DNA from: an uncultured Acidimicrobiales bacterium
GTDB taxonomy: Bacteria; Actinomycetota; Acidimicrobiia; Acidimicrobiales; SZUA-35
Assembly: GCA_937922805.1 (NCBI GenBank)
Contig: CALAJV010000022.1
Location: 1 to 64,000, forward strand
Length of the DNA stretch: 64,000 nt
Direction: 5' to 3'
Part shown: positions 19,068 through 28,249 of the stretch, piece by piece
How the letters are laid out: each line of letters starts with the position of its first letter
Numbering within the stretch: the first letter of the stretch is position 1
The notes under the pieces: generated by a model
Told to the model about the DNA's origin: nothing
The model's input: the letters and a program-made list of their open reading frames with translations, nothing else
Databases searched by the model: none
Translations under genes and position numbers: made by a program

Positions 19068-19586
19068 ATGCGAAGAATGCGATGGGTTCACATTGTTGCG
19101 TCGCTCGGCGCCCTTACCGTCGTAGCCTCAATCAGCCTTTCTGATCGATATGTTCCGGCGACCAGCCGCCAATTCTCCGGCGGAAGTTCAGCGGTAACGT
19201 CGGCCGCCGCCGATCGGGTCTCCTTGCCGCTAGTGCTGCCCGACCTACCAATCGGTTGGGACACGTTGACTCATTTCTTACTCTGGATGGGCGTCGGTAT
19301 TGTGAGCGCTGGATTCGTCCGCAAGTTGTATCAAGTCGTGTGGCTTGCGGTTGGACTGTTCGCGATATCAGGTTTAATCGAGTACTCCCAGCAACGTTGG
19401 ACCGATGGGCGATCAGCTGACTGGCTAGACCTGCTGGCGAACGGATTCGGCATTACCACCGGGTTACTCCTTGGCTTGTTGCTGTTGGCGGCTGAATTCG
19501 TCGTGAGCAAGATCGCAGCGTGGATTCGCCGCGTCGCCCTGCCCAACCCTGATCTCAATCTTGAACCCGGCGGCGATCGCTCCTGA
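19068..19586 (+). CDS. VanZ-like membrane protein
   Basis: A 172-residue protein with about four hydrophobic segments and the VanZ-family signature SGLIEYSQQRWTDGRSADW followed by DLLANGFGITTG. Named after a teicoplanin-resistance gene, but most members have no proven function and resistance should not be inferred. It follows the protease gene on the same strand and converges on comEC with a 16-bp gap. Confidence 0.85.
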   Translation: MRRMRWVHIVASLGALTVVASISLSDRYVPATSRQFSGGSSAVTSAAADRVSLPLVLPDLPIGWDTLTHFLLWMGVGIVSAGFVRKLYQVVWLAVGLFAISGLIEYSQQRWTDGRSADWLDLLANGFGITTGLLLGLLLLAAEFVVSKIAAWIRRVALPNPDLNLEPGGDRS

Positions 19587-19602
19587 TGAGGCGACGGAGC
19601 GG

Positions 19603-21483
19603 TTAGTCAAAACTAATCTGGTGCCGCACTTCCATGGATGTTGAGCCCGGGCCACGTCGAGTGGATGGTGGGATCACAATCGAGATATCGCCGAAGCTGG
19701 TCTCGACCACGGTTGACTGAGTAAGCCGTTTAGCATTTTTAATCCGATGCTGAGGCGGAGCTAGGACGAGATCCGAATCGGTGACATCGACGACGCCTGA
19801 AACGATTACGCCCGCTTGTCGGCTCCCGTTTTCGACGAGGATCAGATCGATTCCACCAATTTGCATCTCCAGCAAATCGTCAACGATCCGAGAAGATGTG
19901 TCAGGTGAAATTATTAGGACCGAGGGGTACCCATCGTCGGGCGGTAGGTACTTAGCTCCCGAGTCCAATAGGGTCGGCGTTGTCGGCGAACTCGGAACCG
20001 ACACCACTATCATGAGCCCCAAGAAACTAGCGACCAATCCGACTCGGATTGTTGGCGCCCGGGTAGCGACCAGAGCCAGCAAAACACCCGTAAGTACCAG
20101 GTACTCGACGTATCCAAGTACCGGCGTTGGGAGACGAGTGAACGATGTTGCTACTTCATCTAGCCACCACAGCAGTAGACGATTGGGCAGCTGAAGTAGA
20201 CCACCTAGTGGTGACGGAGCCATCCCCGCTATTGTTCCGCTCGTTAGCCCAAGCACCATAATTGCAGCGGCGGCCCAACCAGCGAGAACATTGGCTGGTA
20301 GCGCGCCTAACGACGTTGGGCCAAAGTAGTAGATAAGTAACGGGGTGACTGCAAGCTGAGCTGCGCTAGTAACGGCCACCGCTTCTCTCAAGACCATTGG
20401 CCCCCAGAGTCGGTCACGAATCGACGGGGCCGCTATCAGTATCCCAGCCGAGGCTGCTACTGAAAGTCGAAAGCCCACGACGGCTGAAAGGAACGGATCG
20501 ATAACAAGTAAAGCGGTAACCGCTACCGCCAGAAGCCTAATTCCTGAGCGGTGCCGCCCGGTCACCGTAGCCCACACTGATAAGGACGCAGTCGCGGTGG
20601 CTCGCAGAACCGAAGGTTCACCTCTGGTGACGATGAGAAACATCAAAAGTACTGCGAGGATCGCGACGAACCGGAGCCGGTAGCCGAGCAGCGAAACCAG
20701 CGGTCTGGCAACGGCCAAGACAAAGGCAACATTCTGCCCAGACACAGCCAAAAGGTGTGAAAGCCCAACGGAACGGAACCGAGCCCGTTGGCCAATGGTC
20801 TGGAAACGATCGTCGCCGAGCACGAGCCCGGTATAAAGCGCCCGCTGATCAGGTGGAAGATGATCAGCTCCACTCACGACAGCGGTTCGTACGAGTTCAG
20901 GGCCAGCGATCCACCAAGGAGGGCCACCAGTCACTCTGATTTTGTTGGTAGACACTGACCCAACGATGTGTCGCCCCTTCTCCCAGCTCGATTCTGCTGG
21001 CGAGGCTCTCCCTTCAACCTCGAAGGCTTCCCCCAACGTCATCTGCCGTATCGTGAATCCGGGTGCTCCAAATCCAACTAGTTCGACTCTCGAACCGGAA
21101 CGCAGTCGAGCCTGAACTCGCCAGCCGATTCCGGTTGGTTTTGGATCCCCAACCACGATCCCGCTCGCCGATATATCGCCCGCTGGTATTGGTTCATAGT
21201 CTGCTTGTGCCCTTGCACCTAGGACAAAGCTTGTCGTCGCAACCGCCAGGATGAGTATTTTGGTACGACCAGTGGCGAGCGCTCCCAAACCCGAAGCTAC
21301 TGAGAGAAGCCCCAAAGGGATAACAACCGCCGCTGACAGCGAGGGCGCTATTGACACAGCAACCCAAACGACAGACGCCATGGCCACCGATTCATACTCG
21401 GTTAGCGCCCGTCGATTACGTCTCTGACTACGGCGGGCTTGAGGGCGAACAAGCCCAGGGGCCTCTAGTCCACCTTGGCTCAT
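19603..21483 (-). CDS. comEC: ComEC/Rec2-family DNA-uptake channel, short C-terminal domain
   Basis: Integral membrane channel through which single-stranded DNA enters during transformation. An N-terminal OB-like DUF4131 region is followed by the Competence domain, with the conserved SHLLAVSGQNVAFV and many membrane helices. The frame is open to 21780 but would overlap comEA extensively, so the ATG at 21483 (MSQGGLEAPG, 626 residues) is chosen, 28 bp after comEA. The C-terminal hundred or so residues lie where a metallo-beta-lactamase-like domain usually sits, yet no HxHxDH motif is present. The tail appears reduced or degenerate. Confidence 0.9.
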   Translation of the reverse strand: MSQGGLEAPGLVRPQARRSQRRNRRALTEYESVAMASVVWVAVSIAPSLSAAVVIPLGLLSVASGLGALATGRTKILILAVATTSFVLGARAQADYEPIPAGDISASGIVVGDPKPTGIGWRVQARLRSGSRVELVGFGAPGFTIRQMTLGEAFEVEGRASPAESSWEKGRHIVGSVSTNKIRVTGGPPWWIAGPELVRTAVVSGADHLPPDQRALYTGLVLGDDRFQTIGQRARFRSVGLSHLLAVSGQNVAFVLAVARPLVSLLGYRLRFVAILAVLLMFLIVTRGEPSVLRATATASLSVWATVTGRHRSGIRLLAVAVTALLVIDPFLSAVVGFRLSVAASAGILIAAPSIRDRLWGPMVLREAVAVTSAAQLAVTPLLIYYFGPTSLGALPANVLAGWAAAAIMVLGLTSGTIAGMAPSPLGGLLQLPNRLLLWWLDEVATSFTRLPTPVLGYVEYLVLTGVLLALVATRAPTIRVGLVASFLGLMIVVSVPSSPTTPTLLDSGAKYLPPDDGYPSVLIISPDTSSRIVDDLLEMQIGGIDLILVENGSRQAGVIVSGVVDVTDSDLVLAPPQHRIKNAKRLTQSTVVETSFGDISIVIPPSTRRGPGSTSMEVRHQISFD

Positions 21484-21511
21484 ATCGACCCCGGGCCGCT
21501 CGGAGCGGCCG

Positions 21512-22426
21512 TCACACATCCACCTGTTCCCGCAACGCTTCCAACTTGGCTGGACCGATCCCCGGTACGTCCTCAAGATCGTCGACCGACTGGAACGGTC
21601 CGTTCTCCTGCCTCCACGCTGCGATTGCAGCCGCAATGGATGGTCCAACGCCACGAAGCTGATCCAATTCTTGGATCGAAGCTGAGTTGATATTGATCTT
21701 GTCCCGAGCAGCGCTGGCAGCATCGGGCAACGACTCACTATGTTGACTTGGGCGAAGAAGCGGCGCCGAAATCTCATCACCGACAGACGGGACCATCACC
21801 TGCATCCCGTCTTGTACCGGACTAGCTAGGTTCAACAACTCGCTATCAGCTCGGGCCTCGAGCCCGCCTGCTGCCTGAACCGCATCGGACACTCGAGCGC
21901 CGCTGTCCAAATGGACGAGACCTGGATTTCGAACTGCGCCTACGACGTGGACGACGAGCTTGACGACCTCAGCAGCCGAGCCCTCGACGGCTTCTCCAGT
22001 GCCAGTTGTGGCTGTGGCGGAGCTGCCGGCTGTCGTTGCGTTGCCTGATTGATCAGTACGAGTTCCATCAGCAACGGTTCCGCTGAATTGAACCGAATTA
22101 TCGTTGCCACGGGGATCCGCTACCTCGGGAGCAAACACAATCTGGTCTTCTACCGCCACTGTTTCTGACGGCGACGTAAACCTAAACGCTAGTGCGGCCA
22201 GAGCAACCAGACCGGCGATAGAAGCGGCACTAAGCGCCGGTCGGTAGTTGATTTGCTCGGCCCATTGCAGCGCTGCCTCAAACCGCTCGGCCAGATCGGC
22301 CGTCGGTTCTAGTCGACCGGGCTGATCCCGTCGAAGAGGTGACTGGTCCTGGTCGAGGTCCTTGGCCCCAACTGGATCATTTCGGTTGACGCCATTCAAA
22401 ACACCGAAATTTGTTTCGGTCGACAT
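21512..22426 (-). CDS. comEA: ComEA-family DNA-binding protein (SLBB + helix-hairpin-helix)
   Basis: Membrane-anchored DNA receptor for natural transformation. A cytoplasmic N-terminal stretch of about 75 residues precedes a hydrophobic anchor (ALSAASIAGLVALAAL). A Ser/Thr-rich linker leads to an SLBB domain (VVHVVGAVRNPGLVHL to VPSVGDEIS). The C-terminal double helix-hairpin-helix shows KININSASIQELDQLRGVG and DDLEDVPGIGPAKLEAL. Length 304 is typical of actinobacterial forms. Directly upstream of comEC, forming the usual pair. Confidence 0.93.
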   Translation of the reverse strand: MSTETNFGVLNGVNRNDPVGAKDLDQDQSPLRRDQPGRLEPTADLAERFEAALQWAEQINYRPALSAASIAGLVALAALAFRFTSPSETVAVEDQIVFAPEVADPRGNDNSVQFSGTVADGTRTDQSGNATTAGSSATATTGTGEAVEGSAAEVVKLVVHVVGAVRNPGLVHLDSGARVSDAVQAAGGLEARADSELLNLASPVQDGMQVMVPSVGDEISAPLLRPSQHSESLPDAASAARDKININSASIQELDQLRGVGPSIAAAIAAWRQENGPFQSVDDLEDVPGIGPAKLEALREQVDV

Positions 22427-22454
22427 TGGAGCTCCTGAGTTCCTTGAGATTCAG

Positions 22455-22469
22455 GGGAAGTTACTTCCC
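22455..22469. promoter_or_regulatory. Palindrome upstream of comEA
   Basis: GGGAAGT-T-ACTTCCC has perfect 7-bp arms around one base, 29 bp before the comEA start. Its position fits a regulator-binding site for the competence pair; no regulator is known from the sequence. A second, weaker palindrome (GTCTGA-TG-TCAGAC) lies at 22523-22536 in the same gap. Confidence 0.4.
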
Positions 22470-22599
22470 AAGGAGCGGAGCATCGGAGAGCTCCAAGACT
22501 AGTCGGCTGACAACTAGTTGGCGTCTGATGTCAGACCAGACTGTGGCTGATTGAGGTAGAGATCGTTCAACTATTCCAGTGGCTGGTCAGGCCAGACGG

Positions 22600-23316
22600 C
22601 TAAAACAAGTGTGCTGACAGTTTACGGCGCCAATCGGCTGCCGCCGCCGGGTCGCCGATAGCGAGATCGTCAAGCAACGAGATGAAAGACGCCCGATCAT
22701 CGTCGCTACTCTTTACCGTAGGAAGCAGAATAGACAGCTCGGACTGGATTTTACTCTTGGCCTCGTCCGGAAGAGCCGCTGCTCGCGCCGCAGCCAGTAT
22801 CGCAGCGAGCTCTTCATCATCGGGCAAGGTCTCGAGAAGCTCAACTGCTTCGTCGACGCGCCCCTCGGTCAAAAGAAGTTGCGCTAGAGCGGCAACAGCT
22901 GGTTTAGAAGTGGGATCGAGTTCCAGCGCCTTTTTAAGCGAAGGTTCATCTCCGGCCATAATCAGTTCGTCGACTGGACTGACCCCAGACAAGTCAAGGT
23001 GCTTGTTGACGAAATCACGGACCTCAGACTCTGGTTTGGCGCCCATGAAGCCGTCGATAACCTGGCCGTCTTTCAATGCATACACTGCTGGAATCGATTG
23101 AACCTTGAACGCCGCCGAGGCTTGCGGATTCTCATCAACGTTGATCTTGGCCAACACGGCTTTGCCGTTTGTCTGGCCAATGACTTTTTCCAGAATTGGC
23201 CCCAACGACTTGCAAGGCCCACACCACGACGCCCAAAGGTCAACGATAACCAAACTCGTCGTCGAGCGTTGCAAAACCTCGGTTTCGAATGTCATGTCGG
23301 TGACGTCAACCATCAT
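22600..23316 (-). CDS. Thioredoxin-domain protein with TPR tail (CnoX/YbbN-like)
   Basis: The N-terminal thioredoxin fold has the active site WCGPC at 31-35 and the cis-proline region VQSIPAVYALKDGQ. The rest (about 115-238) is helical with TPR-like repeats (KKALELDPTSKPAVAALAQL). This matches the CnoX/YbbN family, which combines redox and chaperone-holdase roles. The actinobacterial member keeps the two cysteines and so may be redox active. Two consecutive ATGs begin the gene. It stands upstream of comEA on the same strand but separated by 173 bp. Confidence 0.9.
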   Translation of the reverse strand: MMVDVTDMTFETEVLQRSTTSLVIVDLWASWCGPCKSLGPILEKVIGQTNGKAVLAKINVDENPQASAAFKVQSIPAVYALKDGQVIDGFMGAKPESEVRDFVNKHLDLSGVSPVDELIMAGDEPSLKKALELDPTSKPAVAALAQLLLTEGRVDEAVELLETLPDDEELAAILAAARAAALPDEAKSKIQSELSILLPTVKSSDDDRASFISLLDDLAIGDPAAAADWRRKLSAHLF

Positions 23317-23520
23317 TCGATATACGGTAGCGGCCGGGGGTCAACTTTGTCCGCCCGACATAATTGCCTAGAGTGGCATATGCCCCATCTCAACCGCACC
23401 GGTTGAATCACCACCCAGTAGCCAGGTTGCATTCCTGGTTTTGATCCTGGTTTCGATTCAGCATGCGGGGACCTCACGGGCCAGGCTGCACTTTTAAACG
23501 CTGTTGCGTAGGAGGAAAGA

Positions 23521-24534
23521 ATGAAGGTAGACGGTGGTTCCGGAATAGGTGGCTCGTTACGGACTGCGGGCGCTCTCGCAAAGGAGCACGAGTCTGCTGG
23601 CTACGACGGTTTCTGGACCGCCGAAACAAGCCACGACCCGTTCCTTCCCCTACTTCTGGCCGGGGAACATACCGAGACCATTGAGTTGGGCACGTCGATC
23701 GCTGTTGCCTTTGCTCGCAACCCGATGACTCTGGCTAACACTGGGTACGACCTGCATGCTTACACCGGTCGATTCATCCTTGGCCTCGGCTCTCAGATTA
23801 AGCCCCACATCACGAAACGTTTCTCGATGGAGTGGTCGCAGCCAGCAGCTCGGATGCGGGAAATGATTCTCGCTATTCGGGCCATATGGGACTGCTGGAA
23901 CAACGGGACGAAATTGGATTTTCGAGGCGACTTCTACAGCCATACCCTTATGACTCCGTTCTTCGATCCGGGCCCTAATCCTCACGGATCGCCGAAAATC
24001 TTCTTGGCCGGCGTCGGACCGCTTATGACAGAAGTAGCCGGAGAGGTAGCCGACGGGTTTATCTGTCATGGCTTCACTACCGAACGGTTCTTGCGTGAAG
24101 TGACAATTCCGGCGTTGGAACGTGGCCGAGCCAAAGCGGGAAAAACCATGGACGGGTTCGAGATCGTAGGACCATCGTTCGTCGTGACTGGTAATACCGA
24201 AGAAGAGATAGGCAAGGCGGCCGATGCTACGCGAAAACAAATCTCGTTCTACGGTTCGACTCCTTCTTATCGCCCGGTACTCGACCTGCACGGATGGGGC
24301 GGGCTTCAAGAAGAGCTGAACGGCTTATCTAAGCAAGGGGAATGGGACAAGATGGGCACGCTGATCGACGATGATGTTCTGAATACCTTTGCCGTTGTCG
24401 CTGAGCCAGAAGCCATTGCCCCCGAGCTCCACCGCCGGTACGGCGATTGCATTCAACGCATCAGTTTCTATGCCCCCTACCAGGCAGACCCTGACCGTTG
24501 GAAACAGGTGATGAGCGATATCAAGTCGGGCTAG
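23521..24534 (+). CDS. LLM-class F420-dependent oxidoreductase
   Basis: Luciferase-like monooxygenase fold, 337 residues, resembling the actinobacterial TIGR03617-type group that uses coenzyme F420. Seen: GYDGFWTAETSHDPFLPL near the N-terminus, LGTSIAVAFARNP, GRFILGLGSQIKPH and IFLAGVGPLMTEVAGEVADG. Substrate unknown. The ATG follows an excellent ribosome-binding site (TAGGAGGAAAGA). Transcribed alone, followed by the AI-2E transporter gene 54 bp later. F420 use is inferred from family membership. Confidence 0.88.
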   Translation: MKVDGGSGIGGSLRTAGALAKEHESAGYDGFWTAETSHDPFLPLLLAGEHTETIELGTSIAVAFARNPMTLANTGYDLHAYTGRFILGLGSQIKPHITKRFSMEWSQPAARMREMILAIRAIWDCWNNGTKLDFRGDFYSHTLMTPFFDPGPNPHGSPKIFLAGVGPLMTEVAGEVADGFICHGFTTERFLREVTIPALERGRAKAGKTMDGFEIVGPSFVVTGNTEEEIGKAADATRKQISFYGSTPSYRPVLDLHGWGGLQEELNGLSKQGEWDKMGTLIDDDVLNTFAVVAEPEAIAPELHRRYGDCIQRISFYAPYQADPDRWKQVMSDIKSG

Positions 24535-24588
24535 CCAGTAAAGTAACTGCAGAAGGCATCGGCGCTAGTGCGAGCAAGAGGGTAATTG

Positions 24589-25830
24589 ATGGTATCTAAC
24601 GAGCCTGTTCAAACGACGGCCGACTCGACCCCGTTTGGTGTCGTCGGTTTGCCACGCGGTTTTAGCGTTCTACTGACAGTCGCCGCAGCAATCATTGTCA
24701 TTGCTGGACTTAAGTCGTTCGCTAGTTCGGTTGGGCCAATCTTCTTGGCTCTCGTAATAATGGTGGTCGTCAACCCTCTTCACGAAGAACTACTCGAGCG
24801 AGGGGTGCCCTCTTGGCTGGCGATGTTGGCTCTAATGGCGACATCATTTGGCATCTTGGGGATAATCGTCGCGAGCCTTATCTGGTCCGCCTCCGAATTA
24901 GTTGGCCTGGTAACCAGCGATGTCTACGCCGTTCAGTTGGCTCTCACTCAGGCCGAGGTCAGTCAACAACTTGACGACATCGGCGTCAGCGGCGAGAACC
25001 TCGAAGCGGTGGTCGAGGGCCTCGACATTGGCGCTGTGGCCGGGCAAGTCACTAGCGCTCTATCTGGCGTTTTAGGAGTGGCCAGCGCGACCAGTTTGTT
25101 GATGATCACGATGTTGTTCATGGCACTGGATTCTCACAAGTTTGGGCTCAGTTTCGAAGCAGTTTCTCGTTCTCGCCCCGATGTCACCGAGGCGTTGTCT
25201 GGTTTCGCAGCGCGAACGAGATCGTACTTTATTGTCTCGACTGTTTTCGGTCTTATCGTGGCCGTACTCGACGTTACAGCTCTGATGTTCTTAGACATTC
25301 CCCTACCGATAGTTTGGGGAGTTCTGTCGTTAATCACTAACTACATCCCAAACATCGGGTTCGTAGTCGGACTAATTCCGCCTGCCTTACTCGGCCTATT
25401 TGAGGGCGGCTGGGAAAAAGCAGCGTGGGTGATCCTCATCTACCTCGTCATCAACATCGTCATTCAGTCAGTAATCCAACCTAAGTTCGTCGGCGATGCC
25501 GTCGGCCTTTCAACCACGTTGACATTTATCTCACTCATCTTCTGGGGTTGGGTTCTCGGACCACTTGGCGCGCTACTAGCAGTCCCTATGACGCTGTTGG
25601 CCAAATCACTGCTAGTCGATATCGACCCTGCCACTCGATGGGCAGGCCCACTAATCGCTCTTGATATCACCGACGAAAAGTTAGTGGCGTCGACTACGCC
25701 AAATCTACCGGACCAAGGCGACGACGGCGACTCGAAACCAGGCAGTAGCAACGTCGACGACGACGACTCGAAACCACATAGCAGTAGAGACGACCGTGGC
25801 TCAGAACCAGACGAGAACCTGAAGACGTAG
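24589..25830 (+). CDS. AI-2E-family transporter (PerM-like)
   Basis: Membrane protein of about 413 residues with some eight hydrophobic segments in the PerM pattern: paired helices at the N-terminus (VLLTVAAAIIVIAGL and IFLALVIMVVVNPL), a soluble region, then helices including the conserved SLITNYIPNIGFVVGLIPPAL. The last 50 residues are acidic with repeated Asp-Asp-Asp-Ser-Lys-Pro-like units. Family members export diverse small molecules or sodium; the autoinducer label is historic. A TTG precedes the ATG by one codon; ATG 24589 is used because AGAGGG lies six bases upstream. Confidence 0.88.
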   Translation: MVSNEPVQTTADSTPFGVVGLPRGFSVLLTVAAAIIVIAGLKSFASSVGPIFLALVIMVVVNPLHEELLERGVPSWLAMLALMATSFGILGIIVASLIWSASELVGLVTSDVYAVQLALTQAEVSQQLDDIGVSGENLEAVVEGLDIGAVAGQVTSALSGVLGVASATSLLMITMLFMALDSHKFGLSFEAVSRSRPDVTEALSGFAARTRSYFIVSTVFGLIVAVLDVTALMFLDIPLPIVWGVLSLITNYIPNIGFVVGLIPPALLGLFEGGWEKAAWVILIYLVINIVIQSVIQPKFVGDAVGLSTTLTFISLIFWGWVLGPLGALLAVPMTLLAKSLLVDIDPATRWAGPLIALDITDEKLVASTTPNLPDQGDDGDSKPGSSNVDDDDSKPHSSRDDRGSEPDENLKT

Positions 25831-25845
25831 ACCCAACCAGCGCGC

Positions 25846-26457
25846 TTAGTACAGGGTTTTTGCTTGCCGTTCCTGTAGTGCTGCATCATAAGACTCTCCA
25901 TCGAAAGCCCCGTCAGTTAGAACGCTCACGATTTGCCCTGGTGATGGCAAGTCCCCTCGTTCTCGATGCTGAGCCGGATTCCAGAGCTCGGACCTTTTAA
26001 TCGCCCTAGCGCACTGGAAATAGACCACATGCGGAGTTATTTCTACTACCGACGCTGGAGGTTTGCCGTCTACCGCGTACGAATTCAGTAGGTCAGGATC
26101 AATTCGCAAGACCGCCGAACCGTTGACCCGTAGACACTCGGCGACGCCAGGAATTAGAAACAACAGGGCGACTCGACCGTCGGCGACGATATTACGCAGA
26201 CTATCGAGCCGATTATTGCCGCGCCGGTCAGGCAGGTGCAGCGTCGACTCATCAACGACATGCACGACAGCTGGTTTGTCGCCGCGTGGCGAGCAGTCCA
26301 TTCCGCCAGGCCCTACAGTTGCGAGCGCCATGAACGGTGAGGCTTCGATGAGTTGTCGATATTCGTCGGTGATAATAGACGCTTCCTTGTCGAGCGATGC
26401 CGGACGCGGTTTGTCGTATATTGCTTCAAGCTGTTCCACACTTGTGATCGTGTCCAT
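25846..26457 (-). CDS. PPOX-type FMN flavoprotein (pyridoxamine oxidase-like, MSMEG_1061-like)
   Basis: A 203-residue split-barrel flavoprotein. MALATVGPGGMDCSPRGDKP and LPDRRGNNRLDSLRNI are characteristic of the MSMEG_1061-type group, and the CARAIKRSELWNP stretch is the conserved C-terminal part. Such proteins bind FMN and reduce unidentified substrates. The start is ATG 26457. It ends 16 bp from the AI-2E transporter (convergent) and follows the WYL regulator gene on the same strand with a 53-bp gap. Confidence 0.88.
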   Translation of the reverse strand: MDTITSVEQLEAIYDKPRPASLDKEASIITDEYRQLIEASPFMALATVGPGGMDCSPRGDKPAVVHVVDESTLHLPDRRGNNRLDSLRNIVADGRVALLFLIPGVAECLRVNGSAVLRIDPDLLNSYAVDGKPPASVVEITPHVVYFQCARAIKRSELWNPAQHRERGDLPSPGQIVSVLTDGAFDGESYDAALQERQAKTLY

Positions 26458-26510
26458 CAGAACACTCTGCCCGGTTCTCGGCCAGATGCGGCGATCAGAC
26501 TGGCTTTTGC

Positions 26511-27542
26511 CTAGTCGGGCTGCACCCGGTCGGCCAATGGATCGGTTAGATACAGATCGCCCAGTTCCTGAGCAATTCTGCGGAACTCGGCCTGGAGCGC
26601 CGGAGACGGATCTATCAAGCGAACTCGATGCCCGTACCCAGCCAGTTGAGCAGCGAGAGCACTCTCACCGTGGCCCCAAAGCTTGGCCCGAATCATCGAG
26701 GTCTTTTCTTGGTCTCCGGAGCGGTCCTCGTCGAGAACCGTCAGGTCAGATCCGAACTGCCATCGAATAGGAACCACCATCGACTGATCGACCTCTAGCT
26801 CAACGGTGATTCCAACCCGCCGAGATTCAACGTCAGTCACTATCTGACGCCAGGTTTCATCGAGATCAAACCCAACGGGTCGGTCAACTGGGTCGCCGGT
26901 TCTTTCCATAGAGGCAATACGGCTGACCCGAAAGGTACGCATGCCATCACTGGTGTTCGCTACCAGGTACCAAGCACCCCTTTTGGAAACCAGGCCAAGC
27001 GGATGAACAGTCCGCACCCGCCGAGGCGAGCGAGGGCTTTCATAATCGATTCTCGCTTGATGACCAGCTATAGCCAACTCGGCTAACTGTTTCAGAAACT
27101 CAGGCTGCTTTCGATTCAGGTTGTTCCTTCCCCAAGAGGTCGAATCGGTTGTCACCGAGTCTGAGGCGGCATCGATGTCGGCTCGGAAACTAGCTGGCAT
27201 TGCTGCCTCAAGTTTCCGCAGCGCCGAAGCAAGCTCACTAGAACCAGCCATCAGTCGACCAATCCCACCGTCAATAGCTTCGATCGATCCCAGCGCAATG
27301 AACAACGCCCGAGCTTCAGTCCGGGATAGCCCAGTCAAGTCTGTGGTTGCTCCGCCGACAAGGCTCCACCCGCCGCCCCTACCGCTTTGGGAGTAAACGG
27401 GAACGCCGCTCATTGACAGTGCTTCTAGATCTCGGCGGGCCGTCCGTTCAGACACTTCAAGCTCTTGAGCAAGTTCTGGCACCGTAATCCGGTTGCGGCG
27501 CTGCAAGATCATCAAGACTGACACCAAGCGATCGGCTCTCAC
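26511..27542 (-). CDS. HTH-WYL-domain transcriptional regulator
   Basis: An N-terminal winged helix-turn-helix (RLVSVLMILQRRNRITVPEL, then SERTARRDLEALSMSGVPVY) is followed by a WYL domain, a ligand-sensing fold often tied to stress or nucleotides. It shows VHPLGLVSKRGAWYLVANT and the C-terminal WCX-like extension. Length 343 is typical. GTG start at 27542. It diverges from the TIGR03086 gene at 27635 with 92 bp between, which contain a perfect inverted repeat likely to be its operator. The PPOX gene downstream may be co-transcribed. Confidence 0.93.
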   Translation of the reverse strand: MRADRLVSVLMILQRRNRITVPELAQELEVSERTARRDLEALSMSGVPVYSQSGRGGGWSLVGGATTDLTGLSRTEARALFIALGSIEAIDGGIGRLMAGSSELASALRKLEAAMPASFRADIDAASDSVTTDSTSWGRNNLNRKQPEFLKQLAELAIAGHQARIDYESPRSPRRVRTVHPLGLVSKRGAWYLVANTSDGMRTFRVSRIASMERTGDPVDRPVGFDLDETWRQIVTDVESRRVGITVELEVDQSMVVPIRWQFGSDLTVLDEDRSGDQEKTSMIRAKLWGHGESALAAQLAGYGHRVRLIDPSPALQAEFRRIAQELGDLYLTDPLADRVQPD

Positions 27543-27588
27543 TGCACCCCTACTCGTTTCAAGAATTAGAACGTCGACTAGTTTCTTT

Positions 27589-27615
27589 TAAACTGGCCAA
27601 TAGGTGACCAGTTTA
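27589..27615. promoter_or_regulatory. Inverted repeat, probable operator of the WYL regulator
   Basis: TAAACTGG, an 11-bp spacer and CCAGTTTA form perfect 8-bp arms with a centre-to-centre spacing of about two helical turns. It lies between the divergent regulator and TIGR03086 genes, 20 bp before the latter's ATG. Binding by the adjacent regulator is inference from position and symmetry. Confidence 0.55.
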
Positions 27616-27634
27616 CTATGACAAACTCCCCTGC

Positions 27635-28249
27635 ATGACCAATTCACAAAACCAACAATCCGCTGGAACAAACGATGGTGCCCCACAGATAGGCGACCCT
27701 CGATTTTCATTCGCTGCGGCGACTCACGCAGTTGGACAGTTAATGGAAGCCACGCCGGCCAGCGCTATGGGGAACTCAACACCATGCGATGAGTTCACGG
27801 TTAAACAGCTTATGGAACACCTCATTCTTGTCATGAGGCGAGTGGCCGTGATCGGAGATGGCGGTGTGTGGTCAACGATAGGCGAGGAACCGCAAGACGA
27901 CGGTTGGGTTGATTCGTTCCGCAGTGCAGCTCACGATGTCATGAAGGCTTGGACCGACGACGACAAGCTCCAACAGACGTTCACCGCCCCATGGGGCGAC
28001 GTTCCGGGCGGGCCAATGATCTGGACCTACACCGGGGAGCTAGCGGCCCACGGGTGGGACCTGGCACAGGCGACCAACCAAGAGTTTGGCCTTGAAGATG
28101 ATGTACTCCAAGGCGCACTGACCGCCATCAAGTTCATCCCGGCCGAAGGCCGAGACAACCCAGAGATTCCGTTCGACCCTCCAGTTGATGTCGGGCCACA
28201 AGCATCGGTTCTAGATCAACTTGTTGGGTGGCTTGGCCGCTCAAACTAG
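27635..28249 (+). CDS. TIGR03086-family metal-binding (DinB-like) protein
   Basis: A four-helix DinB/MDMPI-type protein of 204 residues. Landmarks: STPCDEFTVKQLMEHLI (first metal-ligand His region), PWGDVPGGPMIW and GELAAHGWDLAQAT, where a second conserved His-containing motif is usual. Members bind metal and resemble mycothiol- or bacillithiol-dependent enzymes, but substrates are mostly unknown. It diverges from the WYL regulator and may be its target. Its end overlaps the fatty-acyl-AMP ligase gene by 9 bp, tail to tail. Confidence 0.88.
   Translation: MTNSQNQQSAGTNDGAPQIGDPRFSFAAATHAVGQLMEATPASAMGNSTPCDEFTVKQLMEHLILVMRRVAVIGDGGVWSTIGEEPQDDGWVDSFRSAAHDVMKAWTDDDKLQQTFTAPWGDVPGGPMIWTYTGELAAHGWDLAQATNQEFGLEDDVLQGALTAIKFIPAEGRDNPEIPFDPPVDVGPQASVLDQLVGWLGRSN

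Noticed and set aside
21484..21780. N-terminal 99 codons of the longest comEC frame
   Set aside because: They overlap comEA in another frame, where the helix-hairpin-helix sequence is clearly real.
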